A program made the translations under genes and the position numbers. Of a DNA stretch of 64,000 nucleotides, positions 40,978 to 49,791 are shown piece after piece. This DNA comes from Emiliania huxleyi CCMP1516. Lineage: Eukaryota; Haptophyta; Isochrysidales; Noelaerhabdaceae. Under the pieces are notes generated by a model, which worked only from the letters and a program-made list of their open reading frames with translations, did not search any database and was not told where the DNA came from. The stretch covers positions 376,247 to 440,246 of the forward strand of contig NW_005196379.1 of assembly GCF_000372725.1 (NCBI RefSeq), in the 5' to 3' direction. The first letter of the stretch is position 1. Each line of letters begins with the position of its first letter.

Positions 40978-43900
40978 TCACTTGTCGAAAAAGAGAGTGA
41001 TGCCATCTCCCTGACGGACGACCCGCACTGGGAGTGGATCGCCAGATCCATCCCTGACCCTGTGGCCGCTAGGGTGCATTGCCATTGGGCTCCTGTCAGT
41101 CCTGACACGCGGCACAGCGCCCGCTCCGAGCTCGTGAGTACTCTCGTCCCTTCCTTCGCTCCTTTGGCGCCGCGACGGCTTGGCTCTTTGACCCACTGCC
41201 CTCTGCCGCCGCCCCACGCCCCTCCGTCGCTGCACAGTTTCGTCCTCAGACTCTGAGCCGCTCTCGTCCGACTCCCTACCGCCGCAGCAGCGGCGGCGTA
41301 GCCGCCCACCCGCCGCGCAGCTGATCGCGCCCAGCACGAGGAGCGGCGTGAGACCGAGGAAGAGGAAGATGAGGGATACCATCGAGTTTTGCATCGGCCG
41401 CGTCTCGGCGCCGTTGGCGAGGGAGAACTCGTCGTGGTATGTCCATGGCGGGTCGGGCACCGCCTTTTCCCACGCGCGGAAGAGGCCAAACTTGACCACC
41501 GCGACGATGAGCCACGCTAGCGCCCAGAGGGAGCAGTAGAGCCGGCAGCTCGGACGCCCGTCCAGCTCGAGCGCGACCAATGGACCCGCTACGCCGATGA
41601 ACATCGCGTCACCGAGCGACAGCTCGTAGCCGAAGCCGTCGGGCTGGCCCGAGCGGCACCCGCGATTTGGCTCAGGCCACTGCGTCGCGTTGGCGCCGCA
41701 AAAGCTGTCGCCCCACAGGTCCATGCGGAACAGCGCGTACGGCGAGAAGGCGCAGCGCGCAAGAAAGAGGAGAACGTGCGCTAGCAGCCCGAGCAGCGAC
41801 CAGAGCGGCAGCCAGACTCGCATGTCGCGCCCGCGCACGCACCTCGGCCGCCGCTCCCCGGCGGGCCCGTACTTGAGGACGCGACGCCGCTGACGCCGCC
41901 TCAAAAAGCAGGTGAGAGCCACCACGGTGGCAAGTGCCGAGGCGCCCAGCACCCACGACACGATGCCGGAGCCGCCGTGTGTGTCGGGCGAGCACGAGCC
42001 GGTGACGAGCGAGGTGCAGCCGGAGGGCGCAAAGAAGAGGCGCATCTCCACAGAGGAGGTGTGGACCGCCGCACTCTGGCCGAGGCCCTCGCCATCGTCA
42101 AAGTCCTCCACGGCAATCTTGATGGCGAGGCCGTCATCGGTACTCGCAAACGCCTCGCTGCGGTACGAAATTGACTCGAGGATAGCGGGCGCCGTGTCAG
42201 CAGCCACAAAGAAGCGGAGCGTCGCATCGTTGTAGCCGTTGCCGTCGGTGCACGACTCGAGGCAGGCGTACCCCTCGGCGCACGCGTGAGGACAGTAGCC
42301 CAGCAGCCGCTTGACGAAGACCATCGAGCTCTGCCAATTGGCCCACGAGAGGGCCTCGCTCGCGAGCTGCTTGTGCGACGCCTCTGTCACGCCGCCGCTG
42401 CCCACAACCTTGAACTCTAGGCGGTACGTGCCGACACCGAGGTCGGGGTCGACGATCTGCACGGCACGTGCGATGCTATTAGCCATGTTGGGGAGGTAGG
42501 TGGTGTTGGCAGGAGCGAGGATCGTCGGTGGGTCGTTCACGTTGTAGACGCGGACCGTGTGCGTCGAGTCTGGCGAGGTCTCGCCGGCGGTGCCGAGGTT
42601 GAAGGCGAACAAGTCGTCGGTCACGTTGAGGAGCCGCCCCGCGCGCGTGCGCGTCGGCACCGAGAAAAAGTCGCGGTCGCCCTCGTACACCAGCCGTGGG
42701 CAGAGGAAGGCCGGGTCGTCGGCACACACCCGGTTCGAGTCCCATAGCACGATTCCGCTCTCGTTGATGACGGCGCCGCGGCTGAGGTAGCCACCGGGGT
42801 CGTACTGCGAGAGCGTGCCGCTTCGTGGGAGCTGTGTGATTGTAAAGGCCGTGGTGGCGGCTGCGCCACCGCCGCCAACGCGGGACGAGCGCTGGTTGAT
42901 TCCACGCAGCTCTATCACGGTCGGCTCCTCCTCGAGCGCCTCAGAGGCGCCCGCGATCGCGTCGAGCCCACTGAGTATGGTGATGTCATAGCGTGCGGTC
43001 GAGACCGACTCGAGCCCTTGACTGTCGCGTAGCTGGTACTGGAAGGCGTCATGCGCTACGACGGTCAGGCCGGTGGTGCTGCCAAAGTCGTAGGTGCTGC
43101 GGTAGAAGAGAGTGGCGTTTGGAACGGATGAACCAACGCCGAGAGGCGCGCCGGGGGAACCGTCGTCGAGCACCTCACGCAGCTCACCATAGGCGGGCAG
43201 GCTTCTAACGATTAGCCTAGCGCTGCCAACTGGGTGCGCTGGGTCCTCGGCGTCCACGTCGGTGCCGTTTGCGAGAAGGAGCGTGGCGAGGCCGAGGTAG
43301 ACGGTGGTTGCCGCGTCCAAGGGCACCGGAGGATCGTTGACGGGTGAGACCGCAAAGGTGAGGAGCGCGCTGTCGCTGCCATTGTAGGCGGGTGCGTCGT
43401 CACTCACCGTCCAGCGCAGCCTCGCATACGTCCCTCCCTCGGAGTGCTCGTCCGCCGCAGGACGAAAGTAGAGTGGAGGCGTGAACATTATAGCCTCGAT
43501 TGTTGGCAGCGGCTCGGTGCAGTCTGAGTCAGAATAGAGAGCGCCACGCTCTAGGGACGATGGATCTAGGGAAATGGACAGTGTCTGGTTGCGGCTGAAT
43601 GGTGGCTGATTATCAGCGTCCGATGCGAAGCCGTTGAGCGGCGGAGTCTCGGAGCAGCTATCCTCGGCCACAGTCATGACCGCGCCGGAGGCCAGCGGAG
43701 CCGAGTTGTCAATTCCGGCGGCGTGGTTCTGCGCAACCTCAAGAGGCATCAGCGGCCTGCCGTAGGCGGCGAACATGGCAATCTCTCCCTCCCACGGATT
43801 GAGTGCACTGTTGCCGACGTACCCGTCGCTGCCGAAGCGCAGCGCGTGGTCCTCTGGCCAGAGCGAGTGCGGCTCATACTCTGCGGGGCCAAAGTCGTTC

Positions 43901-44748
43901 AGCGTATATCTCGAGGTCAATGAGCCAAGGTCGAGGCTGTACGATATATCGAGTGCGCTCCCAATATTTGGTGGGTCGTCCGCGTCCACGACACGGATGC
44001 CGTCAATGTAGAGAGCAAAACGCGGCGCCGACCCTGCGGATGGTGCGCTGCCAAGATCGTGCGCTAGCGCGATAACGAGGTGGTGAAGTCGCTGGGCGTC
44101 GATCTGCGGAAAGCCCGCGATCGTGCAGTAATTTGGAAACGCGGGTAGTCGCACGCACCCTCCGCCAGGCAAGGCGAGGTCAATCTCTATGCAATTCTGT
44201 TCGTTCTGAAACAAGACCATGCTGCCTTCGGAGGTGAAGCTGCTGGCATCCTCGCGTGACGTACCGCAAGCAAGCTTGGAAGACGGAGATTGCGATCCCA
44301 CCGTCGCAATCGTCCGCCGCTGTATATCCTGCGGTGCTCTCTCCATAGGCCTCAGCCAAAGCTCAAGCGTCAGCCCGTCGCGCATGCCGTGTCCCAGCTC
44401 CGCCTCTTCGCTGGTCGAAGTATGCAGCGGCGCAAATCGAGCTCTGCCTGCGGGGCAGGTCGCCTCGCGTGCAGAGCAGCAGCAATCTGACGCATTGAAC
44501 AGAACCCCATTGCGCCCCTCAATGCAGTCTGCGCCCTGCCCGGTTGGCCGCAGCAGCCGCTGCTCGCGACGGCCCGGCTCGGCCCAGATGGCTAGGGCGC
44601 TCGAGGAGCTCTCTGCCGCCGCCCACTGAGTGAAGGCGCCGCGCTCGCACTCGCGGTAGTCAAACGTGTAGTGAACTCGCTCGCCCACGGACACGCGCTC
44701 CGAGACTGCAGAGAGCGCCAGAATTGGAAGACTCGCGATCGCCGCCAT
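40978..44748 (-). CDS. Large surface protein: LamG-like domain, VNDPP repeats and C-terminal membrane helices
   Basis: A single intact frame, about 1256 residues from the Met at 44748 (MAAIASLPILALSAV, a signal peptide). The frame is open to 44976 but that stretch lacks protein character and overlaps the promoter of the divergent PDZ gene. Residues ~85-370 are LamG/concanavalin-like (GLTLELWLRPMERAP, PRFALYIDGIRVVDAD, WEGEIAMFAAYGRPLMPLEV). Cadherin-like/VCBS-type repeats follow, marked by FAVSPVNDPPVPLDA and VRVYNVNDPPTILAP. A Cys-rich insert (CPHACAEGYACLESCTDG) comes before the membrane part. Four or more TM helices occupy the last ~330 residues, for example WVLGASALATVVALTCFL and LIFLFLGLTPLLVLG. 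The C-terminus is a basic disordered tail. Adhesion or matrix sensing is inferred; the combination with several TM helices is unusual. Confidence 0.75.
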   Translation of the reverse strand: MAAIASLPILALSAVSERVSVGERVHYTFDYRECERGAFTQWAAAESSSSALAIWAEPGRREQRLLRPTGQGADCIEGRNGVLFNASDCCCSAREATCPAGRARFAPLHTSTSEEAELGHGMRDGLTLELWLRPMERAPQDIQRRTIATVGSQSPSSKLACGTSREDASSFTSEGSMVLFQNEQNCIEIDLALPGGGCVRLPAFPNYCTIAGFPQIDAQRLHHLVIALAHDLGSAPSAGSAPRFALYIDGIRVVDADDPPNIGSALDISYSLDLGSLTSRYTLNDFGPAEYEPHSLWPEDHALRFGSDGYVGNSALNPWEGEIAMFAAYGRPLMPLEVAQNHAAGIDNSAPLASGAVMTVAEDSCSETPPLNGFASDADNQPPFSRNQTLSISLDPSSLERGALYSDSDCTEPLPTIEAIMFTPPLYFRPAADEHSEGGTYARLRWTVSDDAPAYNGSDSALLTFAVSPVNDPPVPLDAATTVYLGLATLLLANGTDVDAEDPAHPVGSARLIVRSLPAYGELREVLDDGSPGAPLGVGSSVPNATLFYRSTYDFGSTTGLTVVAHDAFQYQLRDSQGLESVSTARYDITILSGLDAIAGASEALEEEPTVIELRGINQRSSRVGGGGAAATTAFTITQLPRSGTLSQYDPGGYLSRGAVINESGIVLWDSNRVCADDPAFLCPRLVYEGDRDFFSVPTRTRAGRLLNVTDDLFAFNLGTAGETSPDSTHTVRVYNVNDPPTILAPANTTYLPNMANSIARAVQIVDPDLGVGTYRLEFKVVGSGGVTEASHKQLASEALSWANWQSSMVFVKRLLGYCPHACAEGYACLESCTDGNGYNDATLRFFVAADTAPAILESISYRSEAFASTDDGLAIKIAVEDFDDGEGLGQSAAVHTSSVEMRLFFAPSGCTSLVTGSCSPDTHGGSGIVSWVLGASALATVVALTCFLRRRQRRRVLKYGPAGERRPRCVRGRDMRVWLPLWSLLGLLAHVLLFLARCAFSPYALFRMDLWGDSFCGANATQWPEPNRGCRSGQPDGFGYELSLGDAMFIGVAGPLVALELDGRPSCRLYCSLWALAWLIVAVVKFGLFRAWEKAVPDPPWTYHDEFSLANGAETRPMQNSMVSLIFLFLGLTPLLVLGAISCAAGGRLRRRCCGGRESDESGSESEDETVQRRRGVGRRQRAVGQRAKPSRRQRSEGRDESTHELGAGAVPRVRTDRSPMAMHPSGHRVRDGSGDPLPVRVVRQGDGITLFFDK

Positions 44749-44885
44749 CGATCGCAGCCATTGGCGAATCAAACCACCAGGAGTTGCAACCGGGCAGCCC
44801 AAGTTCGGCGCGAAACCGTCGAGGGCGTTCGGCTGGGCTGGCCATTTGCCCTGGCCGCCGTCGAGCAGGCGCCCTGCCGAGTCAG

Positions 44886-45287
44886 ATGGCGTTCGCGGAT
44901 CTCGGCGCGATGGCGAGTGACCAGGAAGAGGCGGCGCGGAGCCGCTGCAGCGAGAGGCACTCTGTGCGCTTGACAAGGACGTCGGCAGACATCCCCTTTG
45001 GGATCACCATCCTCTCTGCCCGACACCCCAACGCGCTCGGCTACATTGTCAGCACTAAATGCGGCGGCCCAGCGGACGGGCAGCTTCTCTTTGGCGACTG
45101 CGTGGTATCGGTGGACGGCGAGGCGGCGTCTGGAGCCTATGTGACAAAGGAGCTGCTCGGAGGAAGGCTGCGTGTGGATTTGGCTGTCGAGCGAGGGCCG
45201 GCATGCATTGCAGAGGCGGAGGCCCTAAGGGCACAGGCCGAGCTTGAGGGGACGGTGGATCACTACTCGCGAAGGAGTCGGAGGTAG
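44886..45287 (+). CDS. Small PDZ-domain protein
   Basis: An intact 133-residue frame, with the start set at MAFADLGAMAS (44886); the Met at 44907 is also possible. Residues ~25-100 read as one PDZ domain: RLTRTSADIPFGITILS (first strand with a GI in place of GLG), the TKCGGPADGQLLFGDCVVSV segment (GPAD-G-L--GD is the hallmark of PDZ domains) and EAASGAYVTKELLGG. There is no other domain. The gene is divergent from the large LamG protein with only ~137 bases between the start codons, so the two may share a promoter. A PDZ binds C-terminal peptides; the ligand is unknown. Confidence 0.7.
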   Translation: MAFADLGAMASDQEEAARSRCSERHSVRLTRTSADIPFGITILSARHPNALGYIVSTKCGGPADGQLLFGDCVVSVDGEAASGAYVTKELLGGRLRVDLAVERGPACIAEAEALRAQAELEGTVDHYSRRSRR

Positions 45288-45514
45288 AGGTGCCAAAAGG
45301 CCGCATTTTAACCGTGTGTCGCACGGCGCGTCGAGAACGGCGCGGAGAGGTCAGAGGACTACGGACATGTGGCGTTGGGGTGCGTTTGTTTTATGTTATT
45401 TCTCATGTTCTCTAGCCCACAATAGAGCTCTATGCGACGCGCTATCCGATTCGGGGTGGAGCTCTCTGAGCCTCTCCCTCACGGCTCTCCCCATGGCTCT
45501 CCCTAACCGCTCTC

Positions 45515-46849
45515 TCACAGCTCCGACTTGCCCTCCACCGTCCCGTCGTCGTCGTCGTAGTCAAGCGGCTCCTCCTCTGGCAGCTCCCCGTCCTTGCCGT
45601 CCCACTCCTCCACGCTCACCACCTTGAGAGCCGAGGCGGCGACGGGCTCTGTGCGGATGCCTCCGCGCAGCACGCCGCCAACGAATGTCGCCGCGTGCTT
45701 CTCATCAAAAGCGTCGCGCATCAGGGCGAAGCGCCCCTTCTCGAGCGAGACGGCGGCGAGCGCGGGGTACGAGGCGCAGCAGCGGTCGAGCGCCTCCTCC
45801 AGCGCCGGCTGAGCGCCGCCCTCGGACCACAGGAAAGTGTAGAGCCGCCGGTTCCGCCTTGCGATCGCCTTGAGGGTCGCGATGTGGGCGTCGCGGCCGT
45901 CGGCGCCCGAGTCGAGGATGTGCGGGAGGAAGGCGACCGCGCAGAGGGTCCCCTTCTTGCCGCAGAGCGAGCGCCACTGCTCGGCCGACGTCAGCTGCGG
46001 CACCTCCGCCTCGACGCCGGACGTCTCGAGCGCAGACATCGCGTGCCCGACGATGTCCTCAGCGGTGCGGCCGCCCTCGTACGGCGTCGCCGCGCCGCGG
46101 TTGAAGAACTTGATGGTCGGGTAGCCCTGCACGCCGTGCTCCGACGCCACGCCCGTCGCCTGCGTCGCGTCCACTGCGCCGAGCTTGAAGCCGCTCCCCT
46201 CGAGCCGCGCTGCCGCAGCCTTCCACTCGGGCTCGAGATTGCGGCAGTGCCCGCACCACGGAGCGTAAAAGGCCACCAGCCAGAGGCCCTCCCCCTCCAT
46301 CACGCGAGACTCGAAGTCAGAGTCGCCAAGCTCCTCCACCGCCGAGCCCGCGCCCCAGCCGGAGTGGCCGCCGCCGCCGCCGCCCGACGACGACGCCCGC
46401 TTGGGCTTGGGCTTGGACTTGTCCCCTCCGCTGCCGCCACTGCCGCCGCCGCCGCCGCCACCGCCGCTCTTGGCCATCTTTCTCAGCCCCGAGATAAGCG
46501 ACGACTCGTCCCTTGCGCCCTGGTATGTCTCGGGCTTGCGCTTGTTCGAGCCAAAGACCTGGATCGACGGGTACCCTTTCACGCCGTACTTTCGTGCGAG
46601 CGCGCCCTCGGTGGTCGCGTCCACCACGACGAGCTTGATGGTCCCTGGAGAGAGCGCCTTCGTCGCCTTCTTCCACGCGGGCTTGAGCGCTTTGCAATGA
46701 CCACACCACGGGGCGTAAAACTGGACGGCGACCGGGCCATCGTGCTTGAGGACTTCCTCGTCAAAGCTGCTGGCAGTGGCGACGACGACGCCTTCCTTTC
46801 GGGCGGCTGGGCCGTAGATGGCGGCGACGAGCGGTAGGAAGGCGAGCAT
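45515..46849 (-). CDS. Protein disulfide isomerase, PDIA6/P5 type
   Basis: A single exon of about 444 residues. The start at MLAFLPLVAAIYGPAA (46849) gives a signal peptide; upstream codons to 46948 look non-coding. Two thioredoxin domains each carry the active site FYAPWCGHC (residues ~45 and ~195), with the cis-Pro loops GYPSIQVF and GYPTIKFF. A Gly/Ser/Lys linker separates them. A third redox-inactive thioredoxin-like domain and an acidic tail follow, as in PDIA6. The C-terminus KSEL is a KDEL-like ER retrieval signal. The enzyme forms and isomerises disulfides in the ER lumen, which fits the many Cys-rich secreted proteins encoded in this window. Confidence 0.93.
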   Translation of the reverse strand: MLAFLPLVAAIYGPAARKEGVVVATASSFDEEVLKHDGPVAVQFYAPWCGHCKALKPAWKKATKALSPGTIKLVVVDATTEGALARKYGVKGYPSIQVFGSNKRKPETYQGARDESSLISGLRKMAKSGGGGGGGGSGGSGGDKSKPKPKRASSSGGGGGGHSGWGAGSAVEELGDSDFESRVMEGEGLWLVAFYAPWCGHCRNLEPEWKAAAARLEGSGFKLGAVDATQATGVASEHGVQGYPTIKFFNRGAATPYEGGRTAEDIVGHAMSALETSGVEAEVPQLTSAEQWRSLCGKKGTLCAVAFLPHILDSGADGRDAHIATLKAIARRNRRLYTFLWSEGGAQPALEEALDRCCASYPALAAVSLEKGRFALMRDAFDEKHAATFVGGVLRGGIRTEPVAASALKVVSVEEWDGKDGELPEEEPLDYDDDDGTVEGKSEL

Positions 46850-47583
46850 TCTGGCGCTGCCCGCGCGTTGTCGCAGCCTGGTTCGCAGGAGATAGCCGCT
46901 AGGAGAGGGCTGTTGACTGGCCGCAGCGCGACCGCGCACACGTGTCACCAGCTATTCACAGTACTCGAGTAGCCGAGGACGGAGACGGGCGGGCCTCACG
47001 CGGGACTCACCCCGAGACCCCACCCCGGGACGCGCCCGCTGCGGGTGAGGCCCCACCCCCGGGGCAGCGAGGGGCAGGGGCGGGGCGGAGCGCCCCGGGT
47101 GCCCCCACCCCACCCCCCCACCCCCCGGGCACCCGACCCGCCCATTCAGCAGAGTAGAGTGGGGTCACCCGTTTAGTTGATTTGTAGTGTTCTGTGTGAG
47201 CGGTGGTGCCGCACGGGCCGCTCTCCCTCGCCTCGGGGCGTGGCGCTGGTGGCCCCCCCCGTCCTCGGGCTACTGTGATAAGCACATAAGCAGCGTGCTA
47301 TCGATCAGGATCTCGTAGCACGCGTCAACCTCCCATCCCCGGTCTCCGGGAGGCTGGGTCTGTCAGCAGGCGGGGGGGTATGGTCTCGAGGTGGTTTGCG
47401 TGAGAGTATCATACCCTATCTCACATTTACTTGATAAACCAGCCGATCCAACAATCCTTTCACACCGGACGGTAGAGCCGAATCTGACGGCCAGAAAGCT
47501 CACCAGCCTCGCAACACATGCCATACCCATCCCTGACAAGCGTGGTTTGACTCACAGAAGCCGCAGGCCACGTGGAGACATAG
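46850..47583. other. Intergenic, GC-rich
   Basis: Between the PDI start and the next minus-strand gene. It includes a C/G-rich block with repeated CACCCCG and CCCCACCC words at about 47000-47150. No open frame has protein character and no tRNA-like cloverleaf was seen. Confidence 0.4.
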
Positions 47584-48588
47584 CTACGTGACCACGCAAA
47601 ACACGCCCGGAGACTGCTCACATCCCGATATCCCGGGCTCCAACAATGGTCCCACTATCGGGCCTATCGCGGTCCGACGCCGATCTACTTGGCTGTCCCC
47701 AGCCCAAAGGTACCGGGTGCACCCAGCCTGCCAAGGGCTCCAAGTTGGGAAAGTGAGCGCGCTTTGCTTTCTTTCTAAAAAAATTTGCTTTCGAAGAAAA
47801 ACGAGCACGCATATTCTCCCCCCTCCATTCTCTCCCCCTTGAGCGAAATCATAAGTGGTCAGCGCCTCGAGGCGTAGGTTGCCACGACACACTCGCACGC
47901 GCGTTCCATCCTCGAGCTGCACCACGTACCGATCGGCTTCAGCTGAGTAGCCGACGATTGCGCCACTCTGCTCATTCATGACGGTGTGGGCAGCAAGCTT
48001 GCACAGCGATACTTTGGTCCCTGCAGGCGGGACGCAGCAGTTCGCATCGACGTCATCATCGTCGTTTGCCATCTCGGCGTCGTCGGCGCATTCGTGCTTT
48101 GCTCCGTACATGTCGACTAGTGCAGCGCGGCCAGAGCTGGTTTGAAGCTTCGAGACGAGTTCGAGCACCTGCAGGCGTGGGGGCTGCGACTGGTTGGGCG
48201 CGAGCATTACGTGCGGCAGCGGCAGTGGCAGCAGCGGCTTGCCTGCGGCAGCTCATCTGTGCCGGCCGCATCTAGCACCATACTCATAACGCTTTTTGTC
48301 TCGGACCCTCGACGCAGGTTCTTCTTGGCGTTGGCACGCTCTTTGCCGCCGACGATGTTGTACGTGCCTCCTTGCAATTTCGCTGCGTGGACACTCCATT
48401 CTTCCACCACGAGCTCGAGTGTGTCGGCCAGCGATCGAGAAGTTGCTTGTTTGGGCCGTGCGACATCGAGGAGACGCTGCAGCATCTTGACGGCGTAGCC
48501 GTCGCCATCGTCGGGGTCCTCGCCAGCAACGGCTCCGCTTTCGCCCACCTTCCTCTTGCCGCCAGCGTGGCGGAGCGTCGAGTGCATC
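47584..48588 (-). CDS. Small protein with a Tudor/SH3-like V(V/L)G-Y...RY-V-L-DG motif, flanked by direct repeats
   Basis: Two exons: 48588-48243 and 48168-47584, joined at a GC-AG intron (CAG|GCAAGC to GCAG|GTGCTC) giving TDELPQVLELVSKLQ. The start is uncertain: the frame is open to 48689 but there it runs into the repeat. The C-terminal half contains SGAIVGYSAEADRYVVQLED, GTRVRVCRGNLRLEA, a ~50-residue beta-rich module common in algal proteins (often beside MYND fingers or ankyrins), probably SH3/Tudor-like. The rest is unrecognised. The final ~45 residues translate the downstream direct repeat; a shorter true end is possible. The intergenic copy of the repeat at 48666 starts 78 bases upstream of the chosen ATG. 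Function unknown. Confidence 0.5.
47598..47730. repeat. 133-bp direct repeat, copy 1
   Basis: Starts AAAACACGCCCGGAGACTGC and ends GTGCACCCAGCCTG. It is identical, base for base as far as I can read, to 48666-48798. Outer and inner flanks differ. On the minus strand both copies are open in the same frame. Confidence 0.9.
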
Positions 48589-48665
48589 GTCGCTAATGCG
48601 CGCGAAACGGACGGATGACGGTGCAACTCCGCTACCACCCCCTCAGTTGCGGGGAAGAGACTTAT

Positions 48666-48798
48666 AAAACACGCCCGGAGACTGCTCACATCCCGATATC
48701 CCGGGCTCCAACAATGGTCCCACTATCGGGCCTATCGCGGTCCGACGCCGATCTACTTGGCTGTCCCCAGCCCAAAGGTACCGGGTGCACCCAGCCTG
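48666..48798. repeat. 133-bp direct repeat, copy 2
   Basis: Identical to copy 1 at 47598-47730, in the same orientation, with starts 1068 bases apart. The pair brackets the small minus-strand gene. Whether this is a terminal repeat, a recent segmental copy or an assembly effect cannot be told from sequence alone. Confidence 0.9.
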
Positions 48799-49791
48799 GC
48801 CGCAGGAGGGCGGACCCGGGCCGAACCTCCCACTCAGAGGTCCATTGAAGTCGTCCGCGGCGCCGTCCCGAAGCAGCAGCCGCGGGAGCGGGAGCGGGGA
48901 AGCTCGTACTCGGCCCGACGCGATAATGTTGACAATGCAATGCCAACTGTGCGTACAATGACTTGTACACACATCACCTGGGTCGTGATGGTCCATATGA
49001 AGGACAGACAGAGTCACGCACATCGCCTACACGGTCTGAGGGTGGTGAGGACTGATACATGCCCGGGTCGGGTTGAGTGCGCTCGGAGAAGAACAAAGTG
49101 TGAACTATAGGCCAAATGCGCTGGTCAAGGGGACAAGAGGAGTTGTGTGTGACAGGGCTGCCTGGAGCAGCCCCAAGCTGGAGGCCTTCCTCCACAGAGA
49201 CCCGTCAAGGAGCGTCTTCTAGCATTGTCTACACGACTGTCACGGATCACGCAAGGCCGCTACGGAGACGAGCAGCTCCGAATCCGCGGCAATCCTCATG
49301 CATCCAGGCGTCACAGTCAATATCAGTGGTCTAGCCACCGCCATGCACAGCTTGACGTCGATGTCTCCAGGCTGGAGTGCCTGTATCCTTTGTTACGCCG
49401 CTCGGAGGTCTGATGGAGCCGCAGAACACCTGGGGCTGTGAGGGCGTCAGGCGGTGCCGCAGATAGACTTCTACCTCATAGCGCGCACCTATCTATCCGT
49501 GCCGGGCCCTGGCCGCCGCCAGCGGACGGTGCTCTACCAGCAAGGTCACCTACAGGGCACATTGTTGGACTTTGGCGGCCGATTTGCGCTCGAGCCGCCG
49601 CGCGGGAATCAGCACCGGCAGGCAGCGAGAGCACGACTGGCGACCGAGAAGCCAGCAGTGCTGCGCCGACACATGCCGGTCTGGACAGTGCGCGAAGCAG
49701 CCGCATGCGGCCTTACTGAGGCCGAGCGCGCGGCGATTGTTGGACGGTCACGTCCTTTCGGTTTATCGGGACGCGCCGGGATATCAAGTAA
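48799..49791. other. Region without a confident gene
   Basis: No domain is recognised. The plus-strand frame 49454-49790 (IDFYLIARTYLSVPG, LLDFGGRFALEPP) has a more protein-like composition than its surroundings and could be an exon of an unrecognised gene. It does not join naturally to the oxidoreductase that follows, whose start Met at 49792 immediately precedes its Rossmann motif. Confidence 0.3.

Noticed and set aside
47598-48798. LTR-type element
   Set aside because: The direct repeats alone are not enough: no polymerase, integrase, capsid or primer site was seen inside, and the interior holds a spliced host-like gene.
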